Source: Calendula officinalis
Taxonomy: Eukaryota; Streptophyta; Magnoliopsida; Asterales; Asteraceae
DNA length: 64,000 nucleotides
Direction: 5' to 3'
Assembly: GCA_963853835.1 (NCBI GenBank)
Contig: OY970824.1
Coordinates: 46,458,227-46,522,226 of the forward strand
Below the pieces are notes generated by a model. It made no database searches and was not told the origin of the DNA. It saw only the letters and a list, made by a program, of their open reading frames with translations. The position numbers and the translations under genes were made by a program. Positions 43,442 to 54,004 of this stretch are shown piece by piece (within the stretch, counting starts at the first letter, position 1; every line of letters starts with the position of its first letter).

Positions 43442-44793
43442 TTAACGACTAGGTTGAATCCATGCTTGAGGGTAGAGATATTGTTTAGTTCCGAAGAAAT
43501 CCCCAAAACTTTCTTCTTCACCATCGAATGTGTGATACTTGCATGTTTCGAGTGAATAAAACACTATCTTCCCGTTATTGGAATGCAACCTAGCAAAGTA
43601 GATTTTGTTCTCCATTTCTGGTATTTTCGCTTCAACGCATAGACATGTTGTATCACATACATAAATCATATGTTTTCCTAAACTATCTATATTCTCCCAT
43701 TCTTCCGTCGAATCATTGAGCCTATATACTTCAACGAATTCTCCAAACTCATCGACGGAAACTAGTAAAAGATTCCGATCCCATTTCACTAGGAAATAAT
43801 TAAGCGTATTCCTTCTTGGGGCTTCAACTACAATAGGGATCCACAAGTAATCCACTTCTTCCTCGATTGCTTCGAGAACCTCAAGTCCTCCAAAAGAATT
43901 CAAAAAATAAATATCTCGGCCCAAGAACGTTGGAAAAGGAAAGGAATCTGGTTCACATGTATCAAAATTAATACGAAGTTTACGCCATGATTGCTCTCGA
44001 GCTACATAATGAATGTAAACATGCCATACGCCTATATTTGTTAATCCAACAACCATACAATCAGGCGAAGTAGGTGGTGCTGAGAAACAAAAGGTTTTAA
44101 AATAAGGCATTTCTAGACATGGAATCTCGCGGATATCACCGGTGAAGGGGTTATATAGCATCATGCGACCCTTATCATCGGACATTAGCAACCAACCGTA
44201 CATCGAACAATATATTTGGAAATCACCAACCAATTCTCGAGGTGTTTTAATAAAGTACTTGTCGCCAAACATCGGATCGGTAAAAGTGATAATGTCTCGA
44301 TGTTTGTCCAACATCATCAACAATGGTGAAACTAATGGATATGTTTGCAATCTCTTTATTGATGTTATGTTGCTCCATCGAATCATAGGTAGTGCTGCTA
44401 ATTGCTTGCATGTAGAACGAACGTTGAGGTAGTCGACATCATCACAAAACTCCATAATCATCTCCAAAACATGAAACGGTATATTGAGGTGTGATTCCTG
44501 ATGTTGATTCATGTTGCTATAAAATTCAACCTCATCGTTCATGACCACTACATCACCTTCCTTGTCCTCTTCTTGTTTAGAATCAACACCACACTTGATT
44601 TCTCCATCATCACCTTGTAACCTACAAAAATTATGATTTTATTATCACATTATATATATTAATTCCTTTGTATTGCTAACTATAAAGCATATTGATATAG
44701 ACTAAAAAACGAAAACACATATATATTGATACCTGCATTCAGGCATGGCCCAAACTGCTGAGACATAGCTTGGTTGCGGCTCTTTTGACCATG
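43442..44793 (-). pseudogene. F-box/DUF295 gene, C-terminal part
   Basis: Carries the third coding part of the split gene. An exon at 44733-44793 (PPWSKEPQPSYVSAVWAM...) is followed by a 111-bp GT-AG intron (44622-44732; donor AG|GTATCA, acceptor TTTTTGTAG|G) and a last exon 44621-43442. The last exon starts with an acidic linker, then an F-box-like helix region (LNIPFHVLEMIMEFCDDVDY..VRSTCKQLAALPMIRW), then a DUF295/KIB1-4-type beta-propeller (GRMMLYNPFTGDIREIP, SWRKLRINF, IYFLNS.GGLEV, LFLVSVDE-like, EWENIDSLGKHMIYV). F-box proteins recruit targets to SCF ubiquitin ligases; DUF295 is common in plant F-box proteins of unknown targets. This piece alone has a 367-residue open frame from an internal ATG (44548), so a truncated protein is possible if it is transcribed. 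Confidence 0.85.
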
Positions 44794-44798
44794 GTGGT

Positions 44799-45291
44799 TG
44801 TGAAGATCGAATAACTCTTCATAAACGTAGATCTTTAGGCTCAAGAATAGTTAGTTCTTATCTGGAATAAGCATATACACATAATAAAATTGCGGAATTA
44901 GTTAAACATATATGTATAGCTAAACAAGTTTTTCATCATTAAAAGCCTCAATTCTATATATAAATACATAGAACGGTTCTTCGTTAAACAGGATCAAACG
45001 ATCTTGAGGCTAAGGTTTTACACACCAAACACGTTAAAACGTGGGTTCTAAGAACATCTAATTCTATGTCATTAGGTTTCTTTATATACTAGAAAACCTA
45101 AGACTTACAAGGAAAAGATAATACTAAATCTTTTAAACTAATAAAGATATACTATATCTTTTTACATTAATGATTATCTCCTAAATCTTTATTTGAATCT
45201 TGAACTTCATATCATCGACTTAGGTCCTTGTAGTTTAATAGTTTTGACATAATCAAATCTTTAATGAATATTAATAATAATATTCCTAACA
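44799..45291 (-). repeat. 3' LTR of L1
   Basis: TGTTAGGAATATTATTATTA...GATCTTCACA in minus sense, 493 bp. Confidence 0.93.
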
Positions 45292-46849
45292 ATCTTCCCC
45301 TATTTGATTTGACAAAACTTGTAGAATTAGCTAGGAATCTTCAAGTCTCTTCCCCTTTTTGACATAAACAAATCAATCCGAGAAACTTGAACTTCCCCTT
45401 GAATGATCAACACTTTTTCTTCCCCTAAAAGTGTGCTATCATTCTTGTGTTCTTCAAGGCTATATTAATTACATTGAAAATCAACTATCTTCTATTTGAA
45501 GTTGAAGTAGAAACTCAAACTAAGCATCACATTCCGTCTAAATATAGTAATTAGCAACATCATATCTTGTATGAGGGACATCTTGGTCTTCAATCAGATC
45601 TTTTCGTTAAGATTCTGTTGAATTGCATTTACATATTTACATAACATCTTATGTAGTAAGACTTTCCACTTCATCTTCAAATAAAATATAATCAATTATC
45701 TTCTGTAATCAATTGATAAAGATCAAATATGTAACAAATAAAACTTTCCTTTATCTTTATCATGCCTTCAACGTGTGTGTATGAATAATGTGATTCGTTT
45801 CACATTGTTATCAGATACGATCAATAAACCGTGGTATGGAATGAGCATGGTGTGTGACATGCTTTCCAAAGTATGATGTATCAGTTGTATGGAAGAAATC
45901 AGTAAAAAAATTTAAATTTTTCGGTCAGTACTGATTAATACTGATCAGTCAACGCAGCAGTAGTAAAATTTTCAGTCTATTACTGATCAGTAGTGTGTTT
46001 TCTTCATTTACTACTGATCAGTAGTATTTTCGAATTGGCAAGGATTAGTAGTAAAATTGAAACAAGATCAGTAGTAATCGAATATACTTTTGCACTAATT
46101 GCTACTGATCAGTACTAAATTGATCAGTAGTAAATCGAACATGAGATACCAGTAGTAAAATCGATTATTTGAGCAGTAGTAGATGAGAAGATAAGTAGTA
46201 TCTTGAAGATAAGCAGTAGTGTTGATTACCTATCGTCATCATCTGATTGAGAATTTAATAAAAGTAATAAGGGTTTTGAGGAACATGGTGAACCCACAAC
46301 GTTGAATTACCACAAAAAGTTTTAATTCCTTTCCTTCAAAAAGTTCTTCCGATCGATTGGCAACAGCTCCGGCGGCATTAATTAATGAATTTTATTAATT
46401 CAAATTGCAGAAAGACTTTGAAAAACTTCTTTACAATGTACAAATCTCCAATCGCCGGTGACCGGGAATAATCGTGCGATCATCACCTTTTATAACTAAA
46501 TGTAAGAAGAGTAGTTTGAACGGATCTGGATCTAAACGGTGGAGTATCCGGTATTTGCTCCGGCGGAGGAACAGTTGCTGAATTTTTTAATTGAAGAAAA
46601 AGTATATTGTGACGGTAAAAGATGAGGTTGTTGAAGCGTGTAGTTCTTCAAATATTGCGGCTGATGAATTTATTTTTGTTGACCTTCCAAATTATAGATT
46701 TGTTTAATAAGAACATAAACAAATTATACTTTTGATGCTTGATAGATACTTGTTTAATAAAATCCCTCTTCAAGTATGCTTGATTCTTCATGATCATTGA
46801 TAGATACTTGTTTGATTCCAGATCTGAGCCACCTTGCTCTGATACCAAT

Positions 46850-47342
46850 TGTGAAGATCGAATAACTCTTCATAAACGTAGATCTTTAGGCTCAAGAATA
46901 GTTAGTTCTTATCTGGAATAAGCATATACACATAATAAAATTGCGGAATTAGTTAAACATATATGTATAGCTAAACAAGTTTTTCATCATTAAAAGCCTC
47001 AATTCTATATATAAATACATAGAACGGTTCTTCGTTAAACAGGATCAAACGATCTTGAGGCTAAGGTTTTACACACCAAACACGTTAAAACGTGGGTTCT
47101 AAGAACATCTAATTCTATGTCATTAGGTTTGTTTATATACTAGAAAACCTAAGACTTACAAGGAAAAGATAATACTAAATCTTTTAAACTAATAAAGATA
47201 TACTATATCTTTTTACATTAATGATTATCTCCTAAATCTTTATTTGAATCTTGAACTTCATATCATCGACTTAGGTCCTTGTAGTTTAATAGTTTTGACA
47301 TAATCAAATCTTTAATGAATATTAATAATAATATTCCTAACA
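46850..47342 (-). repeat. 5' LTR of L1
   Basis: 493 bp, one mismatch to the 3' LTR; the primer-binding site lies directly inside (46836-46849). Confidence 0.93.
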
Positions 47343-48156
47343 GTGGTAAATCTAGATAAGGTATACAAGAAAGGGACATAGTCTTACGTTTGATGTCGTA
47401 CGAGTATAACACTTTGCCCTTTTTGTGAAGAATGTGTATATAACCCCCTAAATCCGAGGCAATCGCCGGGCTGTAAAGCACCGAGTAATCACGAACAAAA
47501 TCCACAAAAAATATAGCATCTTTGAGATCTTCTACTTCCTCCCACAACATACTACTCATGTCCAATTTAAAAAATTGCAATTTGATAGAATAAAGCTGTA
47601 ACCGAGTAAAATATATATAAATGAAGTACATATTTGAACAAAAAACTTTGAGAAAACGAAGGTTACAATAACCAAGTCTAGGAGGGAATTTCACCAATGG
47701 CAATAGATTTATCTCAACTATTGTATCCTTAAACACAATGTCAACCTCTACAACAAACTGACCATTTTCAAAGCCGGCACTCAAGAAACATACTTTACCG
47801 TTGCAATAAGTTGGACAATGTAGGATAACAGCTGCTTCACTGACTATGGTCGTTAGTTGGTTAGCGTATGACATTTCTGTCCATTTTAACTTCTTTCTTT
47901 TACGGTCGAGCCTACAAAACACAAATGTAGGTTTTGAGGATGTGGTCAACAACAGAATTGAACCGGCCGGATCATCCGGTGCCGATGACAAACAACATTC
48001 GTAATCTTCTTCTTTATCAACCGTTAATGGCGGGAGATTGATCAATTTAGAAGTAGTCGGGTTCCAAAGGGACCACATGACGTCATGTGGATGTTTAGTC
48101 AAAATCACCCAGCCATGGAAGCACGCTCGGATACGTTTCCCGAGCAACTCGGGGAT
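47343..48156 (-). pseudogene. F-box/DUF295 gene, middle part
   Basis: Open on the minus strand from IPELLGKRIRACFHGWVIL through MWSLWNPTTSKLINLPPL, CCLSSAPDDPAGSILLL, PTFVFCRLDRK and further propeller strands to SCIPYLDLP at the L1 junction. This is a DUF295/KIB1-4-type beta-propeller. Upstream it ends at RT3 (48162) and downstream at L1 (47342). With a single copy of each target duplication kept, it joins both neighbours in frame: ...QYRCQ + IPELLGK... and ...YLDLP + PWSKEP.... It is therefore an internal piece of the gene, not a separate one. Confidence 0.85.
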
Positions 48157-48161
48157 TTGAC

Positions 48162-48465
48162 TGTTAGGTACTAGAAAGTTGTAATAGATAGTCTAGGGGG
48201 TTAAAGTGTAACATTGTATATAAGTTAAGAATAGTTTAGGAAATGGTCCTAACTAACCAAGAATTAAGCCATGGTATAAATACCAAGGTGTAAGGCTTAA
48301 TTCTTTAACTTTTGCCATTAATCAAATTCTCATTTCCATCAATTGTTCTCTCTACCATCTCTCTAACTTTCTCTCTCTAAAACCCTAATCTCCATCATCT
48401 CTTTTCTTCCTAAAATCATCATCAACACCAAAGTATGGATTGAATCAGTGATATTGTGCTTTTCA
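48162..48465 (+). repeat. 5' LTR of RT3, B-type
   Basis: TGTTAGGTACTAGAAAG...GTGCTTTTCA, 304 bp, the same length as the LTR of element E (58961-59264) and similar through most of it. TATA-like GGTATAAATACC at 48273-48284. Primer site TGGTATCAGAGC at 48468-48479. Confidence 0.92.
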
Positions 48466-48479
48466 ATTGGTATCAGAGC

Positions 48480-50058
48480 ATAATTTCATCTTGAAAATGA
48501 TCCAAATCCATCAATTGGTGTTAAAATCAGAAGAATCAGTGGGTCCTTGAAGGTTTTTGAAGAAAAAGTTGATGTTCTTCATGAAAATTAAATGTTGTAA
48601 TTTTTTGTTCCAAATCGATGGATTGAGTGCAGAATAGTGTGTCTCCATTGTTTCTAAGAAGAATAGAATCAATTTCAGATCAATTCCGTCAACAATCGAT
48701 CTAGATTTTATGATTTTAGAGAAAAAGTGAAAAGGTTCAAAAGTTACTGAAAATCGAAGAATTGAAGCTTTTATGTTATGAATTGAAGAAAGTGATCGGA
48801 TCAAAGTGTTAGCAATTATATTTCGAGCGTTTAGCAAAAAGAATCAATGAAATCGGTTGAGTATTGAGCAAGAATCGGATCAAAAAGTGTGAGTTTTGAA
48901 CATACGTACCTGTTCGTCAAGACACGAAGAACACCCGAAGTAGTAGTTCGGCCCGAAATTGGCCAGTTGTTGTAGTTCGGCCCGAAGTGTACCAAGTTCG
49001 GCCCGAAGTAAGAAGTTCGGCCCAGTTGAGTTGTTCGGCCCAAACCCAAGTTCGGCATCTTCACCTAGTTCGACACCTAGTTCGGTTTTTCTCTGTATCA
49101 TATCGAACTCAAACTGCTCTGCTGCTCGATCAACATTCAATCAATCTGAAATCAACAATCTGATTAAATTCAACAATCTGATTGAGTCGATTAACACTTC
49201 CTGAATCAATTCAATTTCAGATTTCTAATCAAAAGAACAAGTTCGGCAGATTCTAGTTCGATCAAACAAACTTCGGCTTCCAATAATCGACAATCAATCC
49301 AGTCGATCAAGCTGTTTGATCCCGTCAATCAACACGACAATCCAGTCTCAATAATCGACGATCGATTTCAACTGGATTTTGATTCAGTCGATTGGTTATG
49401 GATCTTGATTGCGACGACCGATACCATAAGGAAATCACAAAATTAATCGATTTCAATTAAAGATCCTACGTTATTTGTTCGATTTCAATACCGACTCGAT
49501 TTGATCTCTGTACATCCCGCGTTATTTGTTCATCGGCAGATAGTTTTTGTGTTCGTTCTGGTGTTCATCGGCTTTCCCTGTTTCCGTCAAGAACAAATTG
49601 GCCCAAAACATCTTCAAGCCTAATATTAACTCCAAATTTGATTTTGGCCCAAACACTTAATATTGATCCAAATCCTAATTCATAATAAAGCCCAATAACA
49701 AATTTGAGGTTATCGACCCAAGTTTAAATAAAAGTCCCAAAGTTTAGAGCTTAGATTCAATGACGTTTAAATCACAAAGTCATTGAATCAAAGGTTATCT
49801 TAACACAACTTTTTTTTTTTAAAAATCACGTTTAAATCACGGTTAGTTTTGTTTAAATCACGTTTAGTTTAAATTTACAAAGTTTAGTTTTAGCTCAAAT
49901 CACGTTTTTTTTTAAAAAAAAAACAAAAAAAAATCAATCAAATTTTTTTACATCAAATTTTTAATTACAATTTTAAAAAGAAAACTTTCACAAGATCTTT
50001 TTCATTTAACACACAACCACTTTTACCCAAAATCCTAACATTCAAAAAAAAAAAAAAT
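48480..50058 (+). other. Leader of RT3 with TTCGGCCCGAA repeats
   Basis: At 48945-49090 the near-palindrome TTCGGCCCGAA / TTCGGCCCA occurs about eight times. Farther on are CGATC/AATCGA-rich stretches and A/T-rich runs of AAATCACGTTTA repeats up to the ATG. No coding function seen. Confidence 0.7.
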
Positions 50059-50913
50059 ATGGATCCAGACCTTGCCAATGCGAGAAAAGCTGCCGAATAT
50101 TATAAACAAATGGAAAAACCTACACCAGCTATCAATGATGATTTGGATAAAGAACGTCAAGACGTACTACGAGTTATGGCAAAAATTTCAGACTATGCGA
50201 AGAAATATAATTCAAAGCCTACAAACAATAATCTGAGATCTTCATTCGACATTAAGCCTGATATATCTGCTACAATCTCAACTAAAAAGCCAACCGTCAC
50301 ACCTTTGGATGCTACAAAGAAATTAATCGTTCAGGATCCCGAGTATTATAAACGTAAAATGTCGAGGGCTAAACAAATTGAGTATGAAAAAGTGTTCTTA
50401 GTTGAAGATAGTAAATGGTTGGAAGATTCAGATCCTAAGGATGAAAAGCATATGGAGGTTACTGATCGATTTAATGAAGAGGCCAACAAAGAACTTGGGG
50501 TAATCAGTTCCCACTTTTCAAATTCTGATAATCTTATTGGTCCGGATACTTGTTTTGTTACAACTCAGATTTCTGAAATTGATTCTTTAAAACAAAACAT
50601 TTTAGATGAAAAAGATTTAAATAATCAATTTCAAGAACGTTTAAATAATTTGCAAAATGAAAATGAACAACTTGTTCAACAGATTAAACAAATTAAAAAT
50701 GTCAAACTTGAGAATCTGGAGTTACAAAATCAAGTATCAGAATTGAATGTCAAAAATGATAATGATGTTAAGAATTTGTCTCATACAATTTCTGAAAAAG
50801 AAATGCTAAACAAACAAACTATCATAAACACACTCAAGCATGAAACAATTAAATTGAATTCACATATCAAACATCTTGAGGAATTGATTGTTCTCAATGA
50901 TTTCATTGGTTGA
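50059..50913 (+). CDS. Mini-Gag coiled-coil protein of RT3
   Basis: Intact frame of 284 codons, ATG preceded by a long A-run (no other upstream ATG in frame). Residues 1-55 are a short charged start (MDPDLANARKAAEYYKQMEK). Residues 56-110 match the part of C1 Gag that brackets the zinc knuckle (PTNNNLRSS, TPLDATKK, YYKRKMSRAKQIE) with the CCHC itself missing. From about 160 to 275 it is a heptad-rich coiled coil (SLKQNILDEKDLNNQFQERL, NENEQLVQQIKQIKN). The capsid-like domain of Gag is absent. A1 holds a broken homologue with the same deletion. The product may assemble with full-length Gag of a helper through the coiled coil, but this is inference. Confidence 0.75.
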   Translation: MDPDLANARKAAEYYKQMEKPTPAINDDLDKERQDVLRVMAKISDYAKKYNSKPTNNNLRSSFDIKPDISATISTKKPTVTPLDATKKLIVQDPEYYKRKMSRAKQIEYEKVFLVEDSKWLEDSDPKDEKHMEVTDRFNEEANKELGVISSHFSNSDNLIGPDTCFVTTQISEIDSLKQNILDEKDLNNQFQERLNNLQNENEQLVQQIKQIKNVKLENLELQNQVSELNVKNDNDVKNLSHTISEKEMLNKQTIINTLKHETIKLNSHIKHLEELIVLNDFIG

Positions 50914-51041
50914 GGGGGAGCAAATAGCTCTTAATTGGTTGAGGGGGAGAAATTCAATATTCACTTGTTAAGGGGGAGAAAATTGACATTCATTGGTCAA
51001 GGGGGAGCATTTTTATGAACCTTCATCGATAAAGGGGGAGC
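50911..51041 (+). repeat. Cluster of five GGGGGAG tracts in RT3
   Basis: TGAGGGGGAGC, TGAGGGGGAGA, TAAGGGGGAGA, CAAGGGGGAGC and AAAGGGGGAGC in 130 bp right after the mini-Gag stop; another copy near 52625. Confidence 0.75.
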
Positions 51042-51188
51042 ATGTTCATTGTTAACACATTTTTATTCATTATTCAAATCTTTCAGAAACTCAATCTCAA
51101 TATTTTCAAAATTTGTTCAATTGAGTTTCATTATTTTAGTTCAAAAATGCTTTCCTCACTTATATGTTGTCTACGTAGGATACAAATT

Positions 51189-52383
51189 TTTGTCAAATTC
51201 GTCGATCTCTCTACTTGTTTCGATTAGTATTGATTGCATCTGTATATGACATACTTTTGTCTCTTGCGTTGATGACATCATCTCCTCAGTTTGGTTTTCA
51301 ACTTAAACTCAATATCTTTCTAAACCTATTTGAGTTTCGTTGTTGTCATACCGTTGGCACAACTTCACACTATATTCAAAATTTTTACTTAAACTCATAT
51401 GTTACCAATGTAGGATACAAACTGTTGTCAAATTCGTCGATCTCTTTACTACTTTCATTAGTAAAGATTGCATCTGTTTATGACACCTTTTTGTCTCTTG
51501 CATTGTTGACATCACATTCTGATTTTTCATATTCCTGTGAAACTCAAATTTTTCTACAAACTTCAACATTTTGAGTTTCGTTGTTGCTACAATCTTAGCA
51601 CAACTCAATCTTAACGGTTACATTTTTTTTACTCAACTCATGTGTTAGTTACGTAGGATATAAGTTTTTGACAAATTCGTCGATCTATTTACTAATCTAA
51701 TTAGTAAAGATTGCATCTGTTTATGTCAAACTCTTTTCTCTTGCGTTATTGACCTCACTTTCTCATACAGAGTTGACATTCTATGCTCAACATCTGTATC
51801 TTCCTCTCAAAATTTTTACTCATACTTTGTGCTCACAATGATGTGTTCACAACGTAAGATATAAATTTTGGTCAAATTCGTCGATCTCTTTACTAATCTC
51901 ATTAGTAAAGATTGCATCTGTTTATGACCAACTTTTTTCTCTTGTGTTGCTGACATAATTTTTCAAATCATTTTTCTTATTTTGCACAATTTTTAAAATT
52001 TTCAAGTATCTGTTTGTAACACTCAACACAAGCTGTTGTTAAATTCGTCGATCTCTTTACTAATTTCGATTAGTACTGATTGCATCTGTTTATAACAATT
52101 TCTTGGATTCATTGTTCTTACCACTTTTCATACAATTTTTACAAACATATATCAGTGGAGAATGTATTTTACGTTTTCTCCAAATTGTTCTAATTAAATT
52201 CTGAATTATTAATATGCTCTCACACACAAAATCGTTTTTGTGCACTGATCTTTGATCCACTTCAAATTGATTTCTTTTAAACCTCAAATCTTTGCTTAAC
52301 AATGTCTTCAATCATCCTGTCTGTCAAATTCGTCGATCTCTTTACTGAAGATTCTTCAGTAAAGATTGCATCTGTTTATGACT
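51189..52383 (+). repeat. Array of six covarying hairpin modules (RT3)
   Basis: Units at 51189-51251, 51425-51487, 51665-51730, 51868-51931, 52036-52098 and 52321-52383. All use the short 5' segment TTCGTCGATCTC and the constant GATTGCATCTGT. Outer stems: GTCA/TGAC, TTTTGACA/TGTCAAA, TTGGTCA/TGACCAA, TTGTTA/TAACAA. Inner stems: CTTTACTAA/TTAGTAAAG, CTTTACTGAAG/CTTCAGTAAAG. The unit after TGCTCACAATGATGTGTTCA (51868) is the positional counterpart of 8450-8517 in A1. Confidence 0.85.
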
Positions 52384-53539
52384 TCAGGTGATTCTTGACA
52401 CTGTTATTCTCTATTTTTCAAATATTTTTCTCAAAGATTCTGGAAAATCAATTTTAGCTGGATACTTCATGAGTACTACATGTTACTGGTTCTCGATTCC
52501 GAAATTGACCGTATAATTATCCTATCTTGGCTCTTGTATTACAAAGACATCCAATTTCCTCTCTCCATTTTCTCAACGCATTTATTCATCGTTAACATGA
52601 GGCTCCTTTTCATGATCCTCATGAGGGGGAGAAATGAGCAATAAATAAATGAGCAAGAAATGTACAACTTTAAGAAGAACCACAACCATCTCATCAACGA
52701 AGAAAATTCATGTCTAATGTACTCAAATTATCGGCAAAATCAGATATAGTATATATCAAGAAATTCAGAGGAAGAGAAAGTGATAAACAATGTTTTAAAA
52801 AGAAAGACAAGTGAAGAAGAAGAAAAAAATCGACATATCTACAGAAATCTCTCTCAAAAATCTCAACTATTACATTAAAAAACTCAATCATTTCAACCAG
52901 AAACTTAATCGAATAAATCTTTCTATCCAAACCACAAATCCACATCCATTTCCATCCGAATCTTAACCGTTTAAATTTTTCTTTTCAAATTCCGTAACGA
53001 TCACATACATTCAAAAGCTTAACCGTTTAAACCATTCTTTCCAAAATTCCATAACATTCATTATCCGTACAAAAGCTTAACTGTACAAACCTTTTGTTCC
53101 ATATCAAATACAAATTATCCACATTCACCCAAATCCTAAATCTACATATCATTTTTCCATACATACTAAACAATCATACATACACATCCAAAACTTTAAC
53201 TGACAAATCATTCAAAAACACTATCATTATATCTTTATCCTCCTCTACCACAAAATCCAAAAACAACCTCTCCATTATCTGAAAACCCAGTCAAATCCTT
53301 ACTTAACTGATATTCTCTTTCCTAAAATTTTCAAATCTTTAGTAAATCAGTTATAGGATTTCCTCACTCAAACAGTATCAACGAAAAACATATCCACTTT
53401 GAGTATCTTAAACTTCCAGATTTCTGAAATGTTTTAATCTTGAAATTCAGAAAAACATTTTCTTGCCAAAGACAGATAATGAGAAGAATCTGAAGTTTGA
53501 AGACTGGGATGACGTGTTAAAGATCAAAAAGGGGGAGAT

Positions 53540-53809
53540 TGTTAGGACTAGTTTTGTAATAGTTTTGATCTTTAAAGTCCGTTAGTTAACTTGTCCTTTG
53601 TTAAGTGGTAGGAGTATATAAGGTTGTATCTTTGACTTTCAAGTCAAGCTTTCCACACAATTACTGAATACATTTTTAGGGAAAGTTTCATTCATCTCAT
53701 TTTCTCTCAATTACACACACTAAATACACCAAGAACACACACACTAGTTCTTCAATTTCTCATCATTTCTTCATGGATTAGCTTGATTATAGTCTCATTA
53801 GGTCTTACA
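53540..53809 (+). repeat. 3' LTR of RT3, A-type
   Basis: TGTTAGGACTAGTTTTG...GGTCTTACA, preceded by the polypurine tract AAAAAGGGGGAGAT (53526-53539). Similar to the A1 LTRs in its ends and in CATGGATTAGCTTGATT. Confidence 0.9.
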
Positions 53810-53974
53810 TTGACACCGGTATTGAGATTTCGGGTCGTTAATGGTGAAGAAAATCTGGTCACCGGTTTCGTCGTTTTCTGGTTCTAGGTTTTGAGCAACC
53901 AACCATGGATAGTTTACGGAAAGGGGAGGTAATCGATCATATACTGAACCACGAGAAATCTGCTTTTGATCCAT
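53810..53974 (-). pseudogene. F-box/DUF295 gene, N-terminal part
   Basis: Likely start ATG at 53974 (MDQKQISRGSVYDRLPPLSV); an ATG ten codons upstream (54004) is also in frame. It continues YPWLVAQNLEPEN, FTINDPKSQYRCQ and stops at the RT3 insertion. It is the entry of a KIB1-4/DUF295 propeller (WLVAQ...) and continues in frame at 48156. Summed over the four coding parts the frame is 2220 nt, 739 residues plus stop. Upstream (54005 on) is AT-rich DNA that may hold the former promoter. Confidence 0.8.
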
Positions 53975-54004
53975 GTAAGATGTTTTTTTTCTAATTGAAT
54001 GCAC

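Larger units (their letters stand above)
44799..47342 (-). mobile_element. Short non-coding LTR element L1 inserted in an exon
   Basis: LTRs of 493 bp at 44799-45291 and 46850-47342 differ at one position (TTTCTTTAT versus TTTGTTTAT), so the insertion is recent. GTGGT flanks it (44794-44798, 47343-47347). The minus sense has a primer site TTGGTATCAGAG beside the right LTR and a purine tract AAATAGGGGAAGAT beside the left one. The interior is only 1.56 kb, with no Gag or Pol, and holds a cluster of TACTGATCAGTA palindromes (45924-46215). It is a TRIM/LARD-like parasite of copia-type elements. Confidence 0.93.
48162..53809 (+). mobile_element. Mosaic non-autonomous copia element RT3 with unlike LTRs
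   Basis: TTGAC flanks it at 48157-48161 and 53810-53814, and removal restores the host reading frame. The 5' LTR (304 bp) is B-type; the 3' LTR (270 bp) is A-type; they share only TGTTAGG at the start and short T/C-rich runs. Between them: primer site, leader with TTCGGCCCGAA repeats, an intact 284-residue mini-Gag, GGGGGAG cluster, six hairpin modules, and a polypurine tract. No pol. Confidence 0.93.

Noticed and set aside
46648..46848. 66-codon frame next to the L1 primer site
   Set aside because: It covers the primer-binding site and leader of L1 and shows no Gag similarity.
47263..48147. A separate F-box-like gene ending at 47263
   Set aside because: Its last 28 codons are L1 LTR sequence; the true continuation is at 44793 across L1.
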